From: CAYFNK01 sp964474895 | Lineage (GTDB): Archaea > Nanobdellota > Nanobdellia > SCGC-AAA011-G17 > PNOQ01 | Reading direction: 5' to 3' | NCBI GenBank assembly: GCA_964474895.1 | Contig: CAYYUK010000001.1 | Span: 62,001 to 126,000, forward strand | Length of the DNA stretch: 64,000 bases | Shown here: positions 1 to 7,961 of the stretch, in pieces | Position numbering within the stretch: the stretch's first letter is position 1 | How the letters are laid out: each line of letters begins with the position of its first letter | Program-made: the position numbers and the translations under genes | The notes under the pieces: generated by a model | Told to the model about the DNA's origin: nothing | Databases searched by the model: none | Seen by the model: only the letters and a program-made list of their open reading frames with translations

Positions 1-88
1 GAAACTAAAAATTAAGTGTAAATCATTTTCAAAGACCGCCCTTGAAAAAATTAAGAAGGCGGGCGGAGAAGCAGAAATATGTTCTTAA
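1..88 (+). CDS. rpl15: Ribosomal protein uL15, C-terminal end (partial)
   Basis: The reading frame that is open from base 2 ends in a short Lys-rich tail (...TALEKIKKAGGEAEICS) and stops at 86-88. Such a tail directly before secY is what archaeal uL15 has in the spc-type ribosomal operon. uL15 is a large-subunit protein. The stop codon lies 10 bp inside secY, so the two are probably translationally coupled. Only 28 codons are visible, so the call rests mostly on position and tail composition. Confidence 0.7.
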   Translation, partial: KLKIKCKSFSKTALEKIKKAGGEAEICS

Positions 89-1521
89 AGAATTTAATGG
101 CTAATTTGCCCGAAGTAAGGGCTCCACTCCAGAAATTGTCGTTTAAGGAAAAGATGAAGTGGACTGGAATAATTCTTTTTTCGTTCTTTATACTTTCTAT
201 GATTCCTTTATTTGGTTTGGGTCAAAATTCTTTAGCTCAATTTGAGCAGTTGTCGATTATCCTTGGTGCTAGTTTTGGTTCCATTATGTCTTTGGGTATT
301 GGTCCTATTGTTACCTCATCTATTGTGTTGCAACTTTTAACAGGATCAGGTATACTAAACATAGATCTAACAACTTCTGAAGGGAAAAAGTATTTTCAAG
401 GTCTACAGAAATTACTTGCTGTATTTTTCATAATTTTTGAAGCTTTTATTTATGTATTTATGGGTGGTTTGGCTCCATTAGCTACCCTTGCACCTGCAGT
501 TTACAAAACAATGCAGTTTATTTTAACTTTTCAATTAATCCTTGGTGGTTTTCTAATACTGTTTATGGATGAAGTTGTGTCTAAATGGGGATTTGGTTCT
601 GGTGTTAGCTTGTTTATTGCAGCTGGAGTATCTCAACAAATTTTCATAAGAGCATTTTCTCCATTAAGTACTGCTGGTAAATTTGCATTTGGTTCTGGTT
701 TGCCTCCTGTTGGGGCTGTTTGGGTTTTCTTTAGATCTCTTATGAATGCTGATTTATGGGGTGCGGCGATTCCTTTCTTTGCTATTTTATTTACTGTGGT
801 TGTTTTTGTCATGTCCGTATATGCTCAAGCAATGAAGGTTGAAATTCCTTTATCGTTTGGTAGAATAAGGGGGCATGGTATGAGATGGCCGTTGAGATTT
901 ATTTATACATCTAACATTCCAGTTATTTTGGTTGCCGCTTTGTTAGCTAATGTTCAATTATGGGCTAGGTTACTTCAGAATAGAGTTGGGGAAACTGGTT
1001 TGATGGCTTGGGCTTCCCAGCATATCTTTGGTCAATTTTCTGGACAAATTCCAATTTCTGGTTTAGTTTATTGGACACATGCTCCTAACTTAGTAGAATA
1101 TGTTCTTAGTGGTATAAAAGCTGGTGTTTGGGGTTTAACTCCAATCTTGCAAGCTTTGTCTTACATGTCTTTTATGGTAATTGGTGCAGTTATATTTTCT
1201 ATATTTTGGGTGCAAACATCTGGAATGGATGCAAAATCTCAAGCTAAACAAATATTGTCTTCAGGATTGCAAATGCCTGGATTTAGAAGGGACCCAAGAG
1301 TTTTGGAAACTGTGCTTAAAAGATATATTACGCCTTTGACTGTTATGGGTGGTGCTGCGGTTGGTATCTTGGCAGCTACTGCTGATCTGACTGGAGCGTT
1401 ATCTAGGGGAACTGGTATTTTGTTAGCAGTTATGATTATCTATAAATTGTATGAGGATATTGCTCAACAGCACATGATGGATATGAATCCAGCTTTGAGA
1501 AAAATGATGGGGGGAGAGTAA
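79..1521 (+). CDS. secY: Preprotein translocase subunit SecY
   Basis: SecY/Sec61-alpha is the channel of the Sec translocon, which moves proteins across or into the cytoplasmic membrane. The 480-residue protein has about ten hydrophobic segments. Near residues 65-100 is the GxGPIVTSSIVLQLL region with the plug-proximal helix, and the C-terminal half carries the cytoplasmic loop QAMKVEIPLSFGRIRGHG that contacts ribosomes. The length is normal for archaeal SecY (about 450-490). It overlaps uL15 by 10 bp and is followed 32 bp later by a second membrane-insertion protein. Adenylate kinase, which often follows secY in euryarchaea, is absent. Confidence 0.97.
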   Translation: MFLKNLMANLPEVRAPLQKLSFKEKMKWTGIILFSFFILSMIPLFGLGQNSLAQFEQLSIILGASFGSIMSLGIGPIVTSSIVLQLLTGSGILNIDLTTSEGKKYFQGLQKLLAVFFIIFEAFIYVFMGGLAPLATLAPAVYKTMQFILTFQLILGGFLILFMDEVVSKWGFGSGVSLFIAAGVSQQIFIRAFSPLSTAGKFAFGSGLPPVGAVWVFFRSLMNADLWGAAIPFFAILFTVVVFVMSVYAQAMKVEIPLSFGRIRGHGMRWPLRFIYTSNIPVILVAALLANVQLWARLLQNRVGETGLMAWASQHIFGQFSGQIPISGLVYWTHAPNLVEYVLSGIKAGVWGLTPILQALSYMSFMVIGAVIFSIFWVQTSGMDAKSQAKQILSSGLQMPGFRRDPRVLETVLKRYITPLTVMGGAAVGILAATADLTGALSRGTGILLAVMIIYKLYEDIAQQHMMDMNPALRKMMGGE

Positions 1522-1553
1522 GCTTTAAAAAGCAGATTATTAAAAATTAGACA

Positions 1554-1994
1554 ATGGTGCTTGACAGTTTTTTTAACAAAATTTTTGGAGGAATTATAGA
1601 ATCTTCTCCTCTTGGTGGATTAATTTTTATATCTTTTATTTTGACCTTTCTAATTACATTAGCGTACAAGTTTATGACGGATCAAGTATTAATGAAATCT
1701 GTCAAAGGAGAGATGAAAGATATAAGGAAACAAATGAAAGAGTACAAGGATGATCCAACCAAAGTCATGGAACTTCAAAAAAAGTCTATGGAAAGGTCAA
1801 TGGCCCAAATGAAAAACTCTTTTAAACCAATGCTAATCACCTTTATTCCACTCATAATCATCTTCGGATGGCTACGAGGAGTATATGCTGAGTTAGAGAT
1901 TAGTTTTATTGGAATCTCTAGTTGGTTATGGATATACATTATATTTTCCATAATATTCAGCATCACCTTAAGAAAGATATTGAAGGTACACTAA
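1554..1994 (+). CDS. EMC3/TMCO1-type (DUF106) membrane insertase
   Basis: DUF106 proteins are archaeal members of the Oxa1/YidC/EMC3/TMCO1 superfamily and help insert membrane proteins. The 146-residue product has an N-terminal hydrophobic helix (about residues 18-42), then a charged coiled-coil hairpin rich in Lys/Glu/Met (about 45-88), then two more hydrophobic segments (about 92-112 and 121-140). This is the expected three-helix plus cytoplasmic coiled-coil plan. It lies between secY and eL34, the usual place for this family, and its stop is one base before the eL34 ATG, so it is probably cotranscribed with the ribosomal genes. Confidence 0.85.
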   Translation: MVLDSFFNKIFGGIIESSPLGGLIFISFILTFLITLAYKFMTDQVLMKSVKGEMKDIRKQMKEYKDDPTKVMELQKKSMERSMAQMKNSFKPMLITFIPLIIIFGWLRGVYAELEISFIGISSWLWIYIIFSIIFSITLRKILKVH

Positions 1995-1995
1995 A

Positions 1996-2259
1996 ATGCC
2001 AGCAGGAAAACACAAGTCACGAACATTAAGAAGGGTTTTTGTAAAGATTCCTAGTGGAAAGAATGTTGTTCATTATAGGAAGAGAAAAATAAGCATACCC
2101 AAATGTAGTGGTTGCGGAAAACCTTTGCAAGGAATTCCAAAATTAAAGCAATCTAAATTTAAAAATTTGTCTAAAACTAAAAAAAGACCCTCTAGACCTT
2201 TTGGTGGTGTTTTGTGTTCTGTTTGTAGTAGAAAAAAAATAAAGGAGCAAATTGAGTAA
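1996..2259 (+). CDS. rpl34e: Ribosomal protein eL34
   Basis: This 87-residue basic protein of the large subunit begins MPAGKHKSRTLRRV and carries a zinc ribbon made of CSGC (about residues 37-40) and CSVC (about 75-78). The segment between them contains the family signature GIPKL and RPFGG. Archaeal and eukaryotic ribosomes have eL34 and bacteria lack it. The gene starts one base after the DUF106 stop and overlaps or abuts eL14, so it belongs to the secY-linked ribosomal transcript. Confidence 0.95.
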   Translation: MPAGKHKSRTLRRVFVKIPSGKNVVHYRKRKISIPKCSGCGKPLQGIPKLKQSKFKNLSKTKKRPSRPFGGVLCSVCSRKKIKEQIE

Positions 2260-2557
2260 AATGTTTGATGTTGGAAGAATTTGTGTCAAGATTGCCGGTA
2301 GAGATGCTGGGCAAACTGCAGTAGTGGTTGATACACTGAAGGATGGTTATGTTATTATAGACGGTAATGTCAGAAGGAAAAAATGTAATACTAAACATTT
2401 GGAACCTTTGAAAGATATTTTGAAAATAAAGAAAGGTGCTTCAACCATAGATGTTCATAAAGCAATGATTAGCTCTAAAATGAAAGTTATTGAAAATGGT
2501 AAGGTAAAAAGAAGTGCTCCAAAGAAAAAAGTAGAAACTAAAGGAAAGAAGAAATGA
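2252..2557 (+). CDS. rpl14e: Ribosomal protein eL14
   Basis: eL14 is an archaeal/eukaryotic large-subunit protein with an N-terminal KOW-like fold. The segment DVGRICVKIAGRDAGQTAVVVDTL with DGNVRRKKCNTKHLEPL matches the family core. A Lys-rich tail ends the 101-residue product. Two starts are possible. TTG at 2252 is spaced 4 nt from an AAGGAG ribosome-binding site and overlaps eL34 by 8 bp. ATG at 2261 lies just after the eL34 stop. In many archaea cmk separates eL34 and eL14 and truB follows, but neither is here. The stop overlaps the prefoldin start (ATGA-type coupling). Confidence 0.93.
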   Translation: MSKMFDVGRICVKIAGRDAGQTAVVVDTLKDGYVIIDGNVRRKKCNTKHLEPLKDILKIKKGASTIDVHKAMISSKMKVIENGKVKRSAPKKKVETKGKKK

Positions 2558-2931
2558 CTGAATTTGATAAAGACCAGATGAAAGCTCTTGAGATGCAACT
2601 CATGAACCATAACCTAACTAATCTTAGAAATCAACTTGCTTCGTTATCCCAACAAGTTTTGGAACTTGAAGATCTTAGAAATGGTTTGTCTAGTTTGAAA
2701 GATATTGAGGATAAAAAATCATTTGTTCCTTTTGGAAGTGGTATTTTCTTGGAAGCTGAATTAAAAAAACCCAAAGATGTTCTAATGAATGTAGGTACGG
2801 GAGTCCTTGTAAAAAAAGACTTCAACACTGCCCTTGATATAATTGGAAAACAAATAACTGAATTGAATAAAATCTCATTTGAAATGAGTTCTGAGTTGGA
2901 AAAGATAGAATCTCAACTTAATTCCCAGTAG
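2554..2931 (+). CDS. pfdA: Prefoldin alpha subunit
   Basis: Prefoldin is a hexameric jellyfish-shaped chaperone that passes unfolded proteins to the thermosome. The 125-residue alpha subunit shows the typical plan: an N-terminal coiled-coil helix (about residues 5-50), a central beta-hairpin segment with FVPFGSGIFLEAELKKPKDVLMNVGTGVLVKKD (about 58-92), and a C-terminal helix. The length is usual for the family. It overlaps eL14 by 4 bp, putting a folding factor in the ribosomal/secretion transcript. Confidence 0.9.
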   Translation: MTEFDKDQMKALEMQLMNHNLTNLRNQLASLSQQVLELEDLRNGLSSLKDIEDKKSFVPFGSGIFLEAELKKPKDVLMNVGTGVLVKKDFNTALDIIGKQITELNKISFEMSSELEKIESQLNSQ

Positions 2932-2968
2932 GCAAATTTATTTAAAATTGGGATAGTTTCTCCTTTTT

Positions 2969-4198
2969 ATGGTATCAAATTTTTTGGATTATTATTCTAG
3001 GTCTGATGTACAAAAGGGCATTTATGAAAATTGTAAAGATAAAGAAATTGCTGTTCAATTGGGTGAAAGGGGCTTTGCTAGGAGACCAAATATAATCCAG
3101 TATGATGGGGAGATTTTGGACTTTGTAAAAGATGGTGGAACTTCTTTTCATATTTCTGAAGAAACTTGGGGTGATCCTCTTTCTTTGGCCCCTGGTATGC
3201 CTAAAAAAAAGTTAGATCCTCTTAGGATAGGTTGGGATTTGGTTTTGGATATTGATAGTCCAGATTTAGAAGATTCTAAAATAATTGCCCACTATCTTGT
3301 CGAAGCTATGAAATTTCATGATGTAAAAAGTATTTTTGTTAAATATTCTGGAAATAAGGGGTTTCATATTGTTGTTCCTTTCGAAGCATTTCCTATTGAA
3401 GTTAATAACATTTTAATAAAAGATCAATTTCCAGAAGGTCCAAAAGTTATAACTGAGTATTTAACCAATATGATCAAAAAACCCCTCTTTGAAGAGTTCA
3501 AAGAAAGAACTAATGAGGTTCTTAAGATAGACACCGTTCTGATATCTAGCAGACATATGTATAGGGCTCCTTATTCTTTACACGAAAAAAGTGGTCTTGT
3601 TAGTTTGCCTGTTGATCCTAGTAACTTATTAAGTTTTGATAAGAATTCTGCCAATCCCAAAACTGTAAAGTTTGATGTTGGGTTTTTGGAAAATAGAGAG
3701 AAAATAACTGAAAGAGATGCTTCTAAATTAATGATGCAGGCTTTTGATTGGCATTCCAGGATAAAAAACATTCGAAGTGCAAGGGAAGAGTATGTTGAAA
3801 CAATTAAAGGTCCTAAAAATTATGAAGAGTTTAAGGACACTGTGCCTGAAAAATTCTTTCCAGAGAGTATAAAGAAAGGTTTGACTGGGTTGGAGGATGG
3901 GAAAAAGCGTTTTTTATTTGTTTTGATAAATTTCTTAAAATGTGTTGGTTGGAATTTTGAAGATATAGATAAAAAAGTTAGAGAATGGAACTCTGCAAAT
4001 CCTGAGCCGCTTAGAGAAGGTTACTTGCTTTCGCAGTTAAATTGGCATAAGAGGCAAAAAGAGAAGATTCTCCCCCCTAATTATGATAACAATAATTATT
4101 ACAGAGATCTGCAGATCCCCGATCCAGACCATATAATGAAAAAATTCAAGAATCCGGTAAACTATGCTATTCTAATGTATAAACGTTCTAAAAAGTAA
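2969..4198 (+). CDS. priS: DNA primase, PriS fused to a C-terminal primase-like domain
   Basis: This enzyme makes primers for replication. The catalytic core is clear: the metal-binding pair D94-I-D96, SGNKGFH at 127-133, a further acidic residue near 188 (KIDT), and RHMYRAPYSLH at 195-205. A second helical domain at about 290-409 (FPESIKKGL, GKKRFLFVLINFL, WHKRQ, ILPPNYDN, NPVNYA) resembles the extension seen on fused PriS-PriL type primases of DPANN archaea, which in relatives I recall binds an Fe-S cluster. Here the expected Cys positions read PE, NY and QIP. A TATA-like box (TTTATTTAAAAT) lies about 25 bp before the ATG, so the mRNA is probably leaderless. No separate priL is seen. Confidence 0.9.
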   Translation: MVSNFLDYYSRSDVQKGIYENCKDKEIAVQLGERGFARRPNIIQYDGEILDFVKDGGTSFHISEETWGDPLSLAPGMPKKKLDPLRIGWDLVLDIDSPDLEDSKIIAHYLVEAMKFHDVKSIFVKYSGNKGFHIVVPFEAFPIEVNNILIKDQFPEGPKVITEYLTNMIKKPLFEEFKERTNEVLKIDTVLISSRHMYRAPYSLHEKSGLVSLPVDPSNLLSFDKNSANPKTVKFDVGFLENREKITERDASKLMMQAFDWHSRIKNIRSAREEYVETIKGPKNYEEFKDTVPEKFFPESIKKGLTGLEDGKKRFLFVLINFLKCVGWNFEDIDKKVREWNSANPEPLREGYLLSQLNWHKRQKEKILPPNYDNNNYYRDLQIPDPDHIMKKFKNPVNYAILMYKRSKK

Positions 4199-4230
4199 GA
4201 CTTATAAATAGTTTCAATTAAGCCTATTGT

Positions 4231-4419
4231 ATGGGAAGAATCAAAACTACTATGATCAAAAGGGTAACTCTCAAGTTATTTAGAGATAATCCAGATAAGT
4301 TTGAGAAGGATTTTAACGATAATAAAAAAGTTGTAGAAGAACTGGTCGACGTCAAATCCAAGAAATTGAGAAATATTATAGCGGGATATATGACTAGATT
4401 GGCTAAGCAGAATAAATAA
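4231..4419 (+). CDS. rps17e: Ribosomal protein eS17
   Basis: The 62-residue protein begins MGRIKTTMIKRVTLKLF and includes DNKKVVEELVDVKSKKLRNIIAGYMTRL, the family core of the small-subunit protein eS17 shared by archaea and eukaryotes. The length is normal for archaeal eS17 (about 60-70). A TATA box (CTTATAAATAG, 4200-4210) sits about 26 bp before the start codon, indicating its own promoter and a leaderless transcript. Confidence 0.93.
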   Translation: MGRIKTTMIKRVTLKLFRDNPDKFEKDFNDNKKVVEELVDVKSKKLRNIIAGYMTRLAKQNK

Positions 4420-4446
4420 TATTCACCTATCCATGGAGGTATTAAA

Positions 4447-4782
4447 ATGGCGGAAGATACAACTGATCAACCAGATGTGAGAAGAGAAGTGCAGAGGCGG
4501 AATAGTAATGACAATGTAGTTTTTATTGGTGGTAAGCCTTTTATGAATTATGTTACGGGTGTGGTAATGCAATTTACAACTCAAAACTCTAAAGAAATAG
4601 TGGTTAAGGCAAGAGGTAAGTTTATTTCAAGGGCTGTGGATGTTGCGGAAGTTGCCAGTAGAAGATTTTTGGAGAATACTTGTGACATTGGTAAAATTGA
4701 GATAGGTAGTGAAGAGTTCAAGAATAAAGAAGGAAAACAAATTAGAGTTTCAACGATAGAGATTACTTTGAACAAGAAGTAA
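4447..4782 (+). CDS. albA: Alba family nucleic-acid-binding protein
   Basis: Alba is a small dimeric chromatin/RNA-binding protein of archaea. After a charged 20-residue N-terminus come VVFIGGKPFMNYVTGVVMQF and the segment EIVVKARGKFISRAVDVAEVASRRFL, which holds the conserved Lys/Arg face that contacts nucleic acid. The 111-residue length is slightly longer than the usual 90-100 because of the acidic N-terminal tail. A strong ribosome-binding site (GGAGGT, 4435-4440) fixes the ATG. It follows eS17 by 27 bp and may be cotranscribed with it. Confidence 0.92.
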   Translation: MAEDTTDQPDVRREVQRRNSNDNVVFIGGKPFMNYVTGVVMQFTTQNSKEIVVKARGKFISRAVDVAEVASRRFLENTCDIGKIEIGSEEFKNKEGKQIRVSTIEITLNKK

Positions 4783-4792
4783 CTTTTCTCTT

Positions 4793-5236
4793 TTATTTTT
4801 TTAAGTAGAATTTTTTTTCTTTATAATTAGCTAATATTTTTTCGCTCGGAAAGTATAATGGAGTTGGCAAATCTTCTATATCGAACCACTGCCATTCTGT
4901 TATTTCATCTGGTTCCATTACTTTTGGTTCTCCCTCAAAATTATCTGTGAACAAACCCACTGTTATGAAATGTGCAGTGTCTACTATATCATTATTTAGG
5001 CAGATTACGTTTGGACTATTTATTTTTATTCCTGTTTCTTCTAAAACTTCTCTTTTTGCTCCTTCCTCAAAAGATTCTCCAAATTCTAATTTTCCCCCTG
5101 GCATTGTCCATGTCCCCTCTCCCTTTAGTAAGCTTGATGCTTTTTCAGGGTCTTCGTGACGTTTTCCTAGAAGTACTTTCCCCTCTTTAAGAATCATTAC
5201 TCCAAAACCACTTCCTACTTTTCTCTTTTTTTCCAT
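4793..5236 (-). CDS. Nudix hydrolase
   Basis: Nudix enzymes cleave nucleoside diphosphates linked to another moiety. The Nudix box is intact: G at about residue 47 of GGKLEFGESFEEGAKREVLEETG follows the GX5EX7REUXEEXGU pattern with the REVLEE metal-binding helix. The fold is 147 residues long, normal for a stand-alone family member. The substrate cannot be told from sequence; the early GFGVMILKEGKVLLGKR segment is typical of the MutT/dNTP-cleaning subgroup. It lies convergent to alba with 10 bp between the stops. Confidence 0.88.
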   Translation of the reverse strand: MEKKRKVGSGFGVMILKEGKVLLGKRHEDPEKASSLLKGEGTWTMPGGKLEFGESFEEGAKREVLEETGIKINSPNVICLNNDIVDTAHFITVGLFTDNFEGEPKVMEPDEITEWQWFDIEDLPTPLYFPSEKILANYKEKKFYLKK

Positions 5237-5273
5237 ATTTGTTCAATGGTTAAATTAGATATAAATTTTTCTA

Positions 5274-5570
5274 TTAGAACTCATAAAGATGTTTGTCTAA
5301 ATTTATCTTATTATTTTTTATTTCAACTCCTTCTTCTTTTAGGATTTTTACTTTAGTTTTGGTTCCAGAAAAGAATCCCCCTACATCCCCATTTGAGTTT
5401 ATTACTCTGTGACAGGGGACTTCTGGTGCATATGGGTTCTTATTCATTGCATTTCCAACTGCCCTGTATGCTTTGGAATTTAGAGCTTTAGCTAATTCTT
5501 TGTAAGTTGTTACTTTTCCTTTTGGAACTTTTCTAAGAATTTCGTAACATCTTTCATTGAATGATTTCAT
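5274..5570 (-). CDS. ogt: Methylated-DNA-protein cysteine methyltransferase (MGMT/Ogt), minimal form
   Basis: This suicide enzyme removes alkyl groups from O6-alkylguanine in DNA. The active-site PCHRV is at about residues 52-56, and the Cys is present, so it is not an alkyltransferase-like (ATL) protein, which would have Trp. The preceding helix-turn-helix with RAVGNAMNKNP carries the Arg-finger region. At 98 residues it contains only the C-terminal catalytic/DNA-binding domain and lacks the N-terminal domain of Ogt/Ada. It sits 37 bp upstream of the Nudix gene on the same strand, so the pair may form a small DNA/nucleotide-damage operon. Confidence 0.9.
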   Translation of the reverse strand: MKSFNERCYEILRKVPKGKVTTYKELAKALNSKAYRAVGNAMNKNPYAPEVPCHRVINSNGDVGGFFSGTKTKVKILKEEGVEIKNNKINLDKHLYEF

Positions 5571-5656
5571 AATCTTGTAATTCTTTTCGAATTTAATAAT
5601 TTATCCCAAAGAAACCTTTAAATAACAAATAAATCAAAAATGTATTAGAGGTGACT

Positions 5657-7372
5657 ATGGATTTTTTACAGGTTGTTTCAGCCTTAAACCAAAATATACT
5701 TGTTGATATTGGATTTTTGATAATTCTTGCGACTATTATTGCATATTTTGCTAGAATGTTAAAGCAGCCTTTAATTCCGGCCTATATTATAACAGGTTTA
5801 ATTGTTGGGCCTATTGGCTTTGGTTTAATCAAAGACCAGGAACTTATTAGATCAATTGCTGAATTTGGTATTGCGTTTTTGCTGTTCGTTGTTGGTCTAG
5901 AAATTAATCTTAAAAAATTGAAACATGTTGGTCCTGTGGCAAGCATTGGTGGATTAATACAGGTTGCTGCTACTTACTTTATTGGTTTCTATACTGCTTC
6001 TTGGTTGGGTTTTTCTTATTTTGAATCCTTGATCGTTGGTTTGTTTTTGGCATTTAGTAGTACCATGATTGTAATCAAGTTGCTTTCTGATAAGAATGAG
6101 TTAGATACCTTGCATGGTAAAATTGCTTTGGGTATTTTGATAATTCAGGATATAATTGTTATTTTGGTTATGGCTTTGATAAGCACCTTTGGTAGCTTTA
6201 ACATTTCTGTTGCTGCTATTGCATTGGCAAAGGGTTTACTCTTATTTGTTATTGCTTTCTTAGCTGGAAGGTTTATCTTTCCCTGGTTGTTTGGTTTTGC
6301 TGCTAAAACCAAGGAACTTTTGTTTTTGTCTTCATTAGCAGTGCTATTTTTGTTTGCTATTTTGGCACATATGCTTGAATTTTCAATTGCTATAGGTGCA
6401 TTTTTGGGAGGAATTGCATTGTCAAATCTTCCTTATTATCTTGATATAATAGGAAAGGTTAATCCTTTGAAGAGTTTCTTTTCCACTATTTTCTTTGTAG
6501 CAATAGGTATGCAGTTAGTTCCGTTTTCCCTTTCACAAAATTTGAAAGTTCTTGTAGTTTTATTCCTGATTATAGTTTTCATAAAACCTGTTGTTATTTT
6601 CCTTACAACAACTTTGTTTGGTTATGAAAAAAGAACTGCTTTCTTAACAGGTATTAGTTTGGGTCAGACAAGTGAGTTTTCTTTGATATTGGTGACAATT
6701 CCTTTTGTTTTTGGACTTATCTCTGCTGAGTTATTTACGATTGTTATATTCTTAACAATTCTTACTATGGTTTTGACTTCTTACTCTTTAGAATTTAAGA
6801 ATGGTCTATATAGATCATTTTCCCCTATTCTATCTCTATTTGATAAAATTCCTATTCACAGAAAAAAAATGGAATATCTGAGCAAAGCCCATGCCAAGAC
6901 TGTTGTTTTGGTTGGGAGACATAGGATGGGTTCTATTTTTTATGAAACTTTGAGGAAGATGAAAAAAAGTACAATTGTAGTTGATAATAATCCTGATATA
7001 ATAAAACATATGATAAACGCTGAAGAGTCATGTATTTATGGAGATATTAATAATGTTGAAGTTTTGGATAAATTGAATTTAAGGAAAGTAAAGGTAATAA
7101 TTTCTACTGTTCCTGGTGAAAATGATAATTTATTTTTATTGGATTATGTTAAAAAGATTAATCCCAAGATAAGGGTTTTACTTACTGCACAACATGTTCA
7201 TGAAGCTGAAAAGTTATATGAAAAGGGTGCTGATTATGTAATTGTCCCCCATATCTTAAGTGGTGAGAAAGTTTCTTTGATTATTAGAAAGGTTTTGAAA
7301 GATATATCATATACTGGCAAATTGAAGGATAGACATTCTAAGTATTTACATAAATTGATGAAAGAAGATTAG
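5657..7372 (+). CDS. Kef/CPA2-type cation:proton antiporter with TrkA-N domain
   Basis: The protein has about 12 hydrophobic segments (residues about 1-390) with the CPA2 features ILIIQDIIVIL and FRxxGxQL-like FFVAIGMQLV. A cytoplasmic RCK/TrkA-N domain follows from about residue 415 (TVVLVGRHRMGS, then VVDNNPDII and GDINNVEVL). Such proteins exchange K+ or Na+ for protons under nucleotide gating. The first Gly of the dinucleotide motif is followed by RHRMG rather than the common GxGxxG, so ligand preference is uncertain. A GAGGTGA ribosome-binding site (5648-5654) favours ATG at 5657 over GTG at 5651. The stop is one base before the opposing tRNA-Met. Confidence 0.88.
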   Translation: MDFLQVVSALNQNILVDIGFLIILATIIAYFARMLKQPLIPAYIITGLIVGPIGFGLIKDQELIRSIAEFGIAFLLFVVGLEINLKKLKHVGPVASIGGLIQVAATYFIGFYTASWLGFSYFESLIVGLFLAFSSTMIVIKLLSDKNELDTLHGKIALGILIIQDIIVILVMALISTFGSFNISVAAIALAKGLLLFVIAFLAGRFIFPWLFGFAAKTKELLFLSSLAVLFLFAILAHMLEFSIAIGAFLGGIALSNLPYYLDIIGKVNPLKSFFSTIFFVAIGMQLVPFSLSQNLKVLVVLFLIIVFIKPVVIFLTTTLFGYEKRTAFLTGISLGQTSEFSLILVTIPFVFGLISAELFTIVIFLTILTMVLTSYSLEFKNGLYRSFSPILSLFDKIPIHRKKMEYLSKAHAKTVVLVGRHRMGSIFYETLRKMKKSTIVVDNNPDIIKHMINAEESCIYGDINNVEVLDKLNLRKVKVIISTVPGENDNLFLLDYVKKINPKIRVLLTAQHVHEAEKLYEKGADYVIVPHILSGEKVSLIIRKVLKDISYTGKLKDRHSKYLHKLMKED

Positions 7373-7373
7373 G

Positions 7374-7446
7374 TGGCGCCTCCCGGAATTGAACCGGGGA
7401 CCTCTGCCGCATGAGAGCAGCGTTCTAACCGCTGAACTAAGGCGCC
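7374..7446 (-). tRNA. tRNA-Met (anticodon CAT)
   Basis: The minus strand folds into a full cloverleaf: a 7-bp acceptor stem GGCGCCT/AGGCGCC, D-stem GTTC/GAAC with GG in the loop, anticodon stem CTGCT/GGCAG with loop CTCATGC, and T-arm CCCGG/CCGGG with TTCAATT. The anticodon is CAT. The G1-C72 pair argues against an initiator. CCA is not encoded after discriminator A. Position 37 is G, whereas CAU tRNAs normally carry A37 (t6A). It could be elongator Met or the agmatidine-modified Ile2 tRNA. It is the last element of the archease-rtcB-tRNA-HIT cluster. Confidence 0.85.
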
Positions 7447-7466
7447 TTATGAATTTGGAGAGAACT

Positions 7467-7877
7467 TTATTTTAAAAAGCTTTTTATCTTGTCTATTAAC
7501 GCTTTATTTTCTTCTTCCGATATTTCTTTTGTTCTCTTCCATTCAAATTTAGAACCATCCTCATTAAATCTTGGCATTAAATGAAAATGTACATGATTAA
7601 CAACTTGGCCTGCTATTTTCCCGTTGTTTTGGAAGATATTCATCCCATCTGAATTATTTAAAATTCCTTTGCTAATTTTAGTTATTGCGTTGGACAAATT
7701 TGCAAAATCTTTGGGTGTCATTTCCCCTATGTTTGAGAAGTGTTTTTTTGGGATAACTAAAGTATGTCCCCTTGCGTTTGGTTGTGCATCCGGAAATGCA
7801 AACGCGTGTTCATCTTCATAGATTACATCTGTTGGAATTTCTCCTTTTGCTATTTTACAAAATATACAGTCTGTCAT
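7467..7877 (-). CDS. HIT family (histidine triad) nucleotide hydrolase
   Basis: HIT proteins hydrolyse nucleoside phosphoramidates or dinucleoside polyphosphates. The 136-residue protein begins with CIFCKIAKGEIP (a Cys pair often completing a zinc site) and ends with the catalytic triad HVHFHLMPR at about residues 97-105; the central His of HxHxH is the nucleophile. The length is normal for the Hint branch. The ATG is only 13 bases after the 3' end of tRNA-Ala with no ribosome-binding site, so tRNA 3' processing would create a near-leaderless mRNA for this gene. Confidence 0.92.
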   Translation of the reverse strand: MTDCIFCKIAKGEIPTDVIYEDEHAFAFPDAQPNARGHTLVIPKKHFSNIGEMTPKDFANLSNAITKISKGILNNSDGMNIFQNNGKIAGQVVNHVHFHLMPRFNEDGSKFEWKRTKEISEEENKALIDKIKSFLK

Positions 7878-7890
7878 TTTTTTCTTTTTA

Positions 7891-7961
7891 TGGACCCACC
7901 GGGAATCGAACCCGGATTTCGAGACTGCCAGCCTCGTGTGATACCACTACACTACAGGCCC
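7891..7961 (-). tRNA. tRNA-Ala (anticodon GGC)
   Basis: The minus-strand cloverleaf has acceptor GGGCCTG/TGGGTCC with the G3-U70 wobble that marks alanine identity, D-arm GTG/CAC, anticodon stem CGAGG/TCTCG with loop CTGGCAG, and T-arm CCGGG/CCCGG. The anticodon GGC reads GCC/GCU. The discriminator is A and CCA is not encoded. Its 5' base is immediately next to the last base of the rtcB stop codon, with no spacer. Confidence 0.93.
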
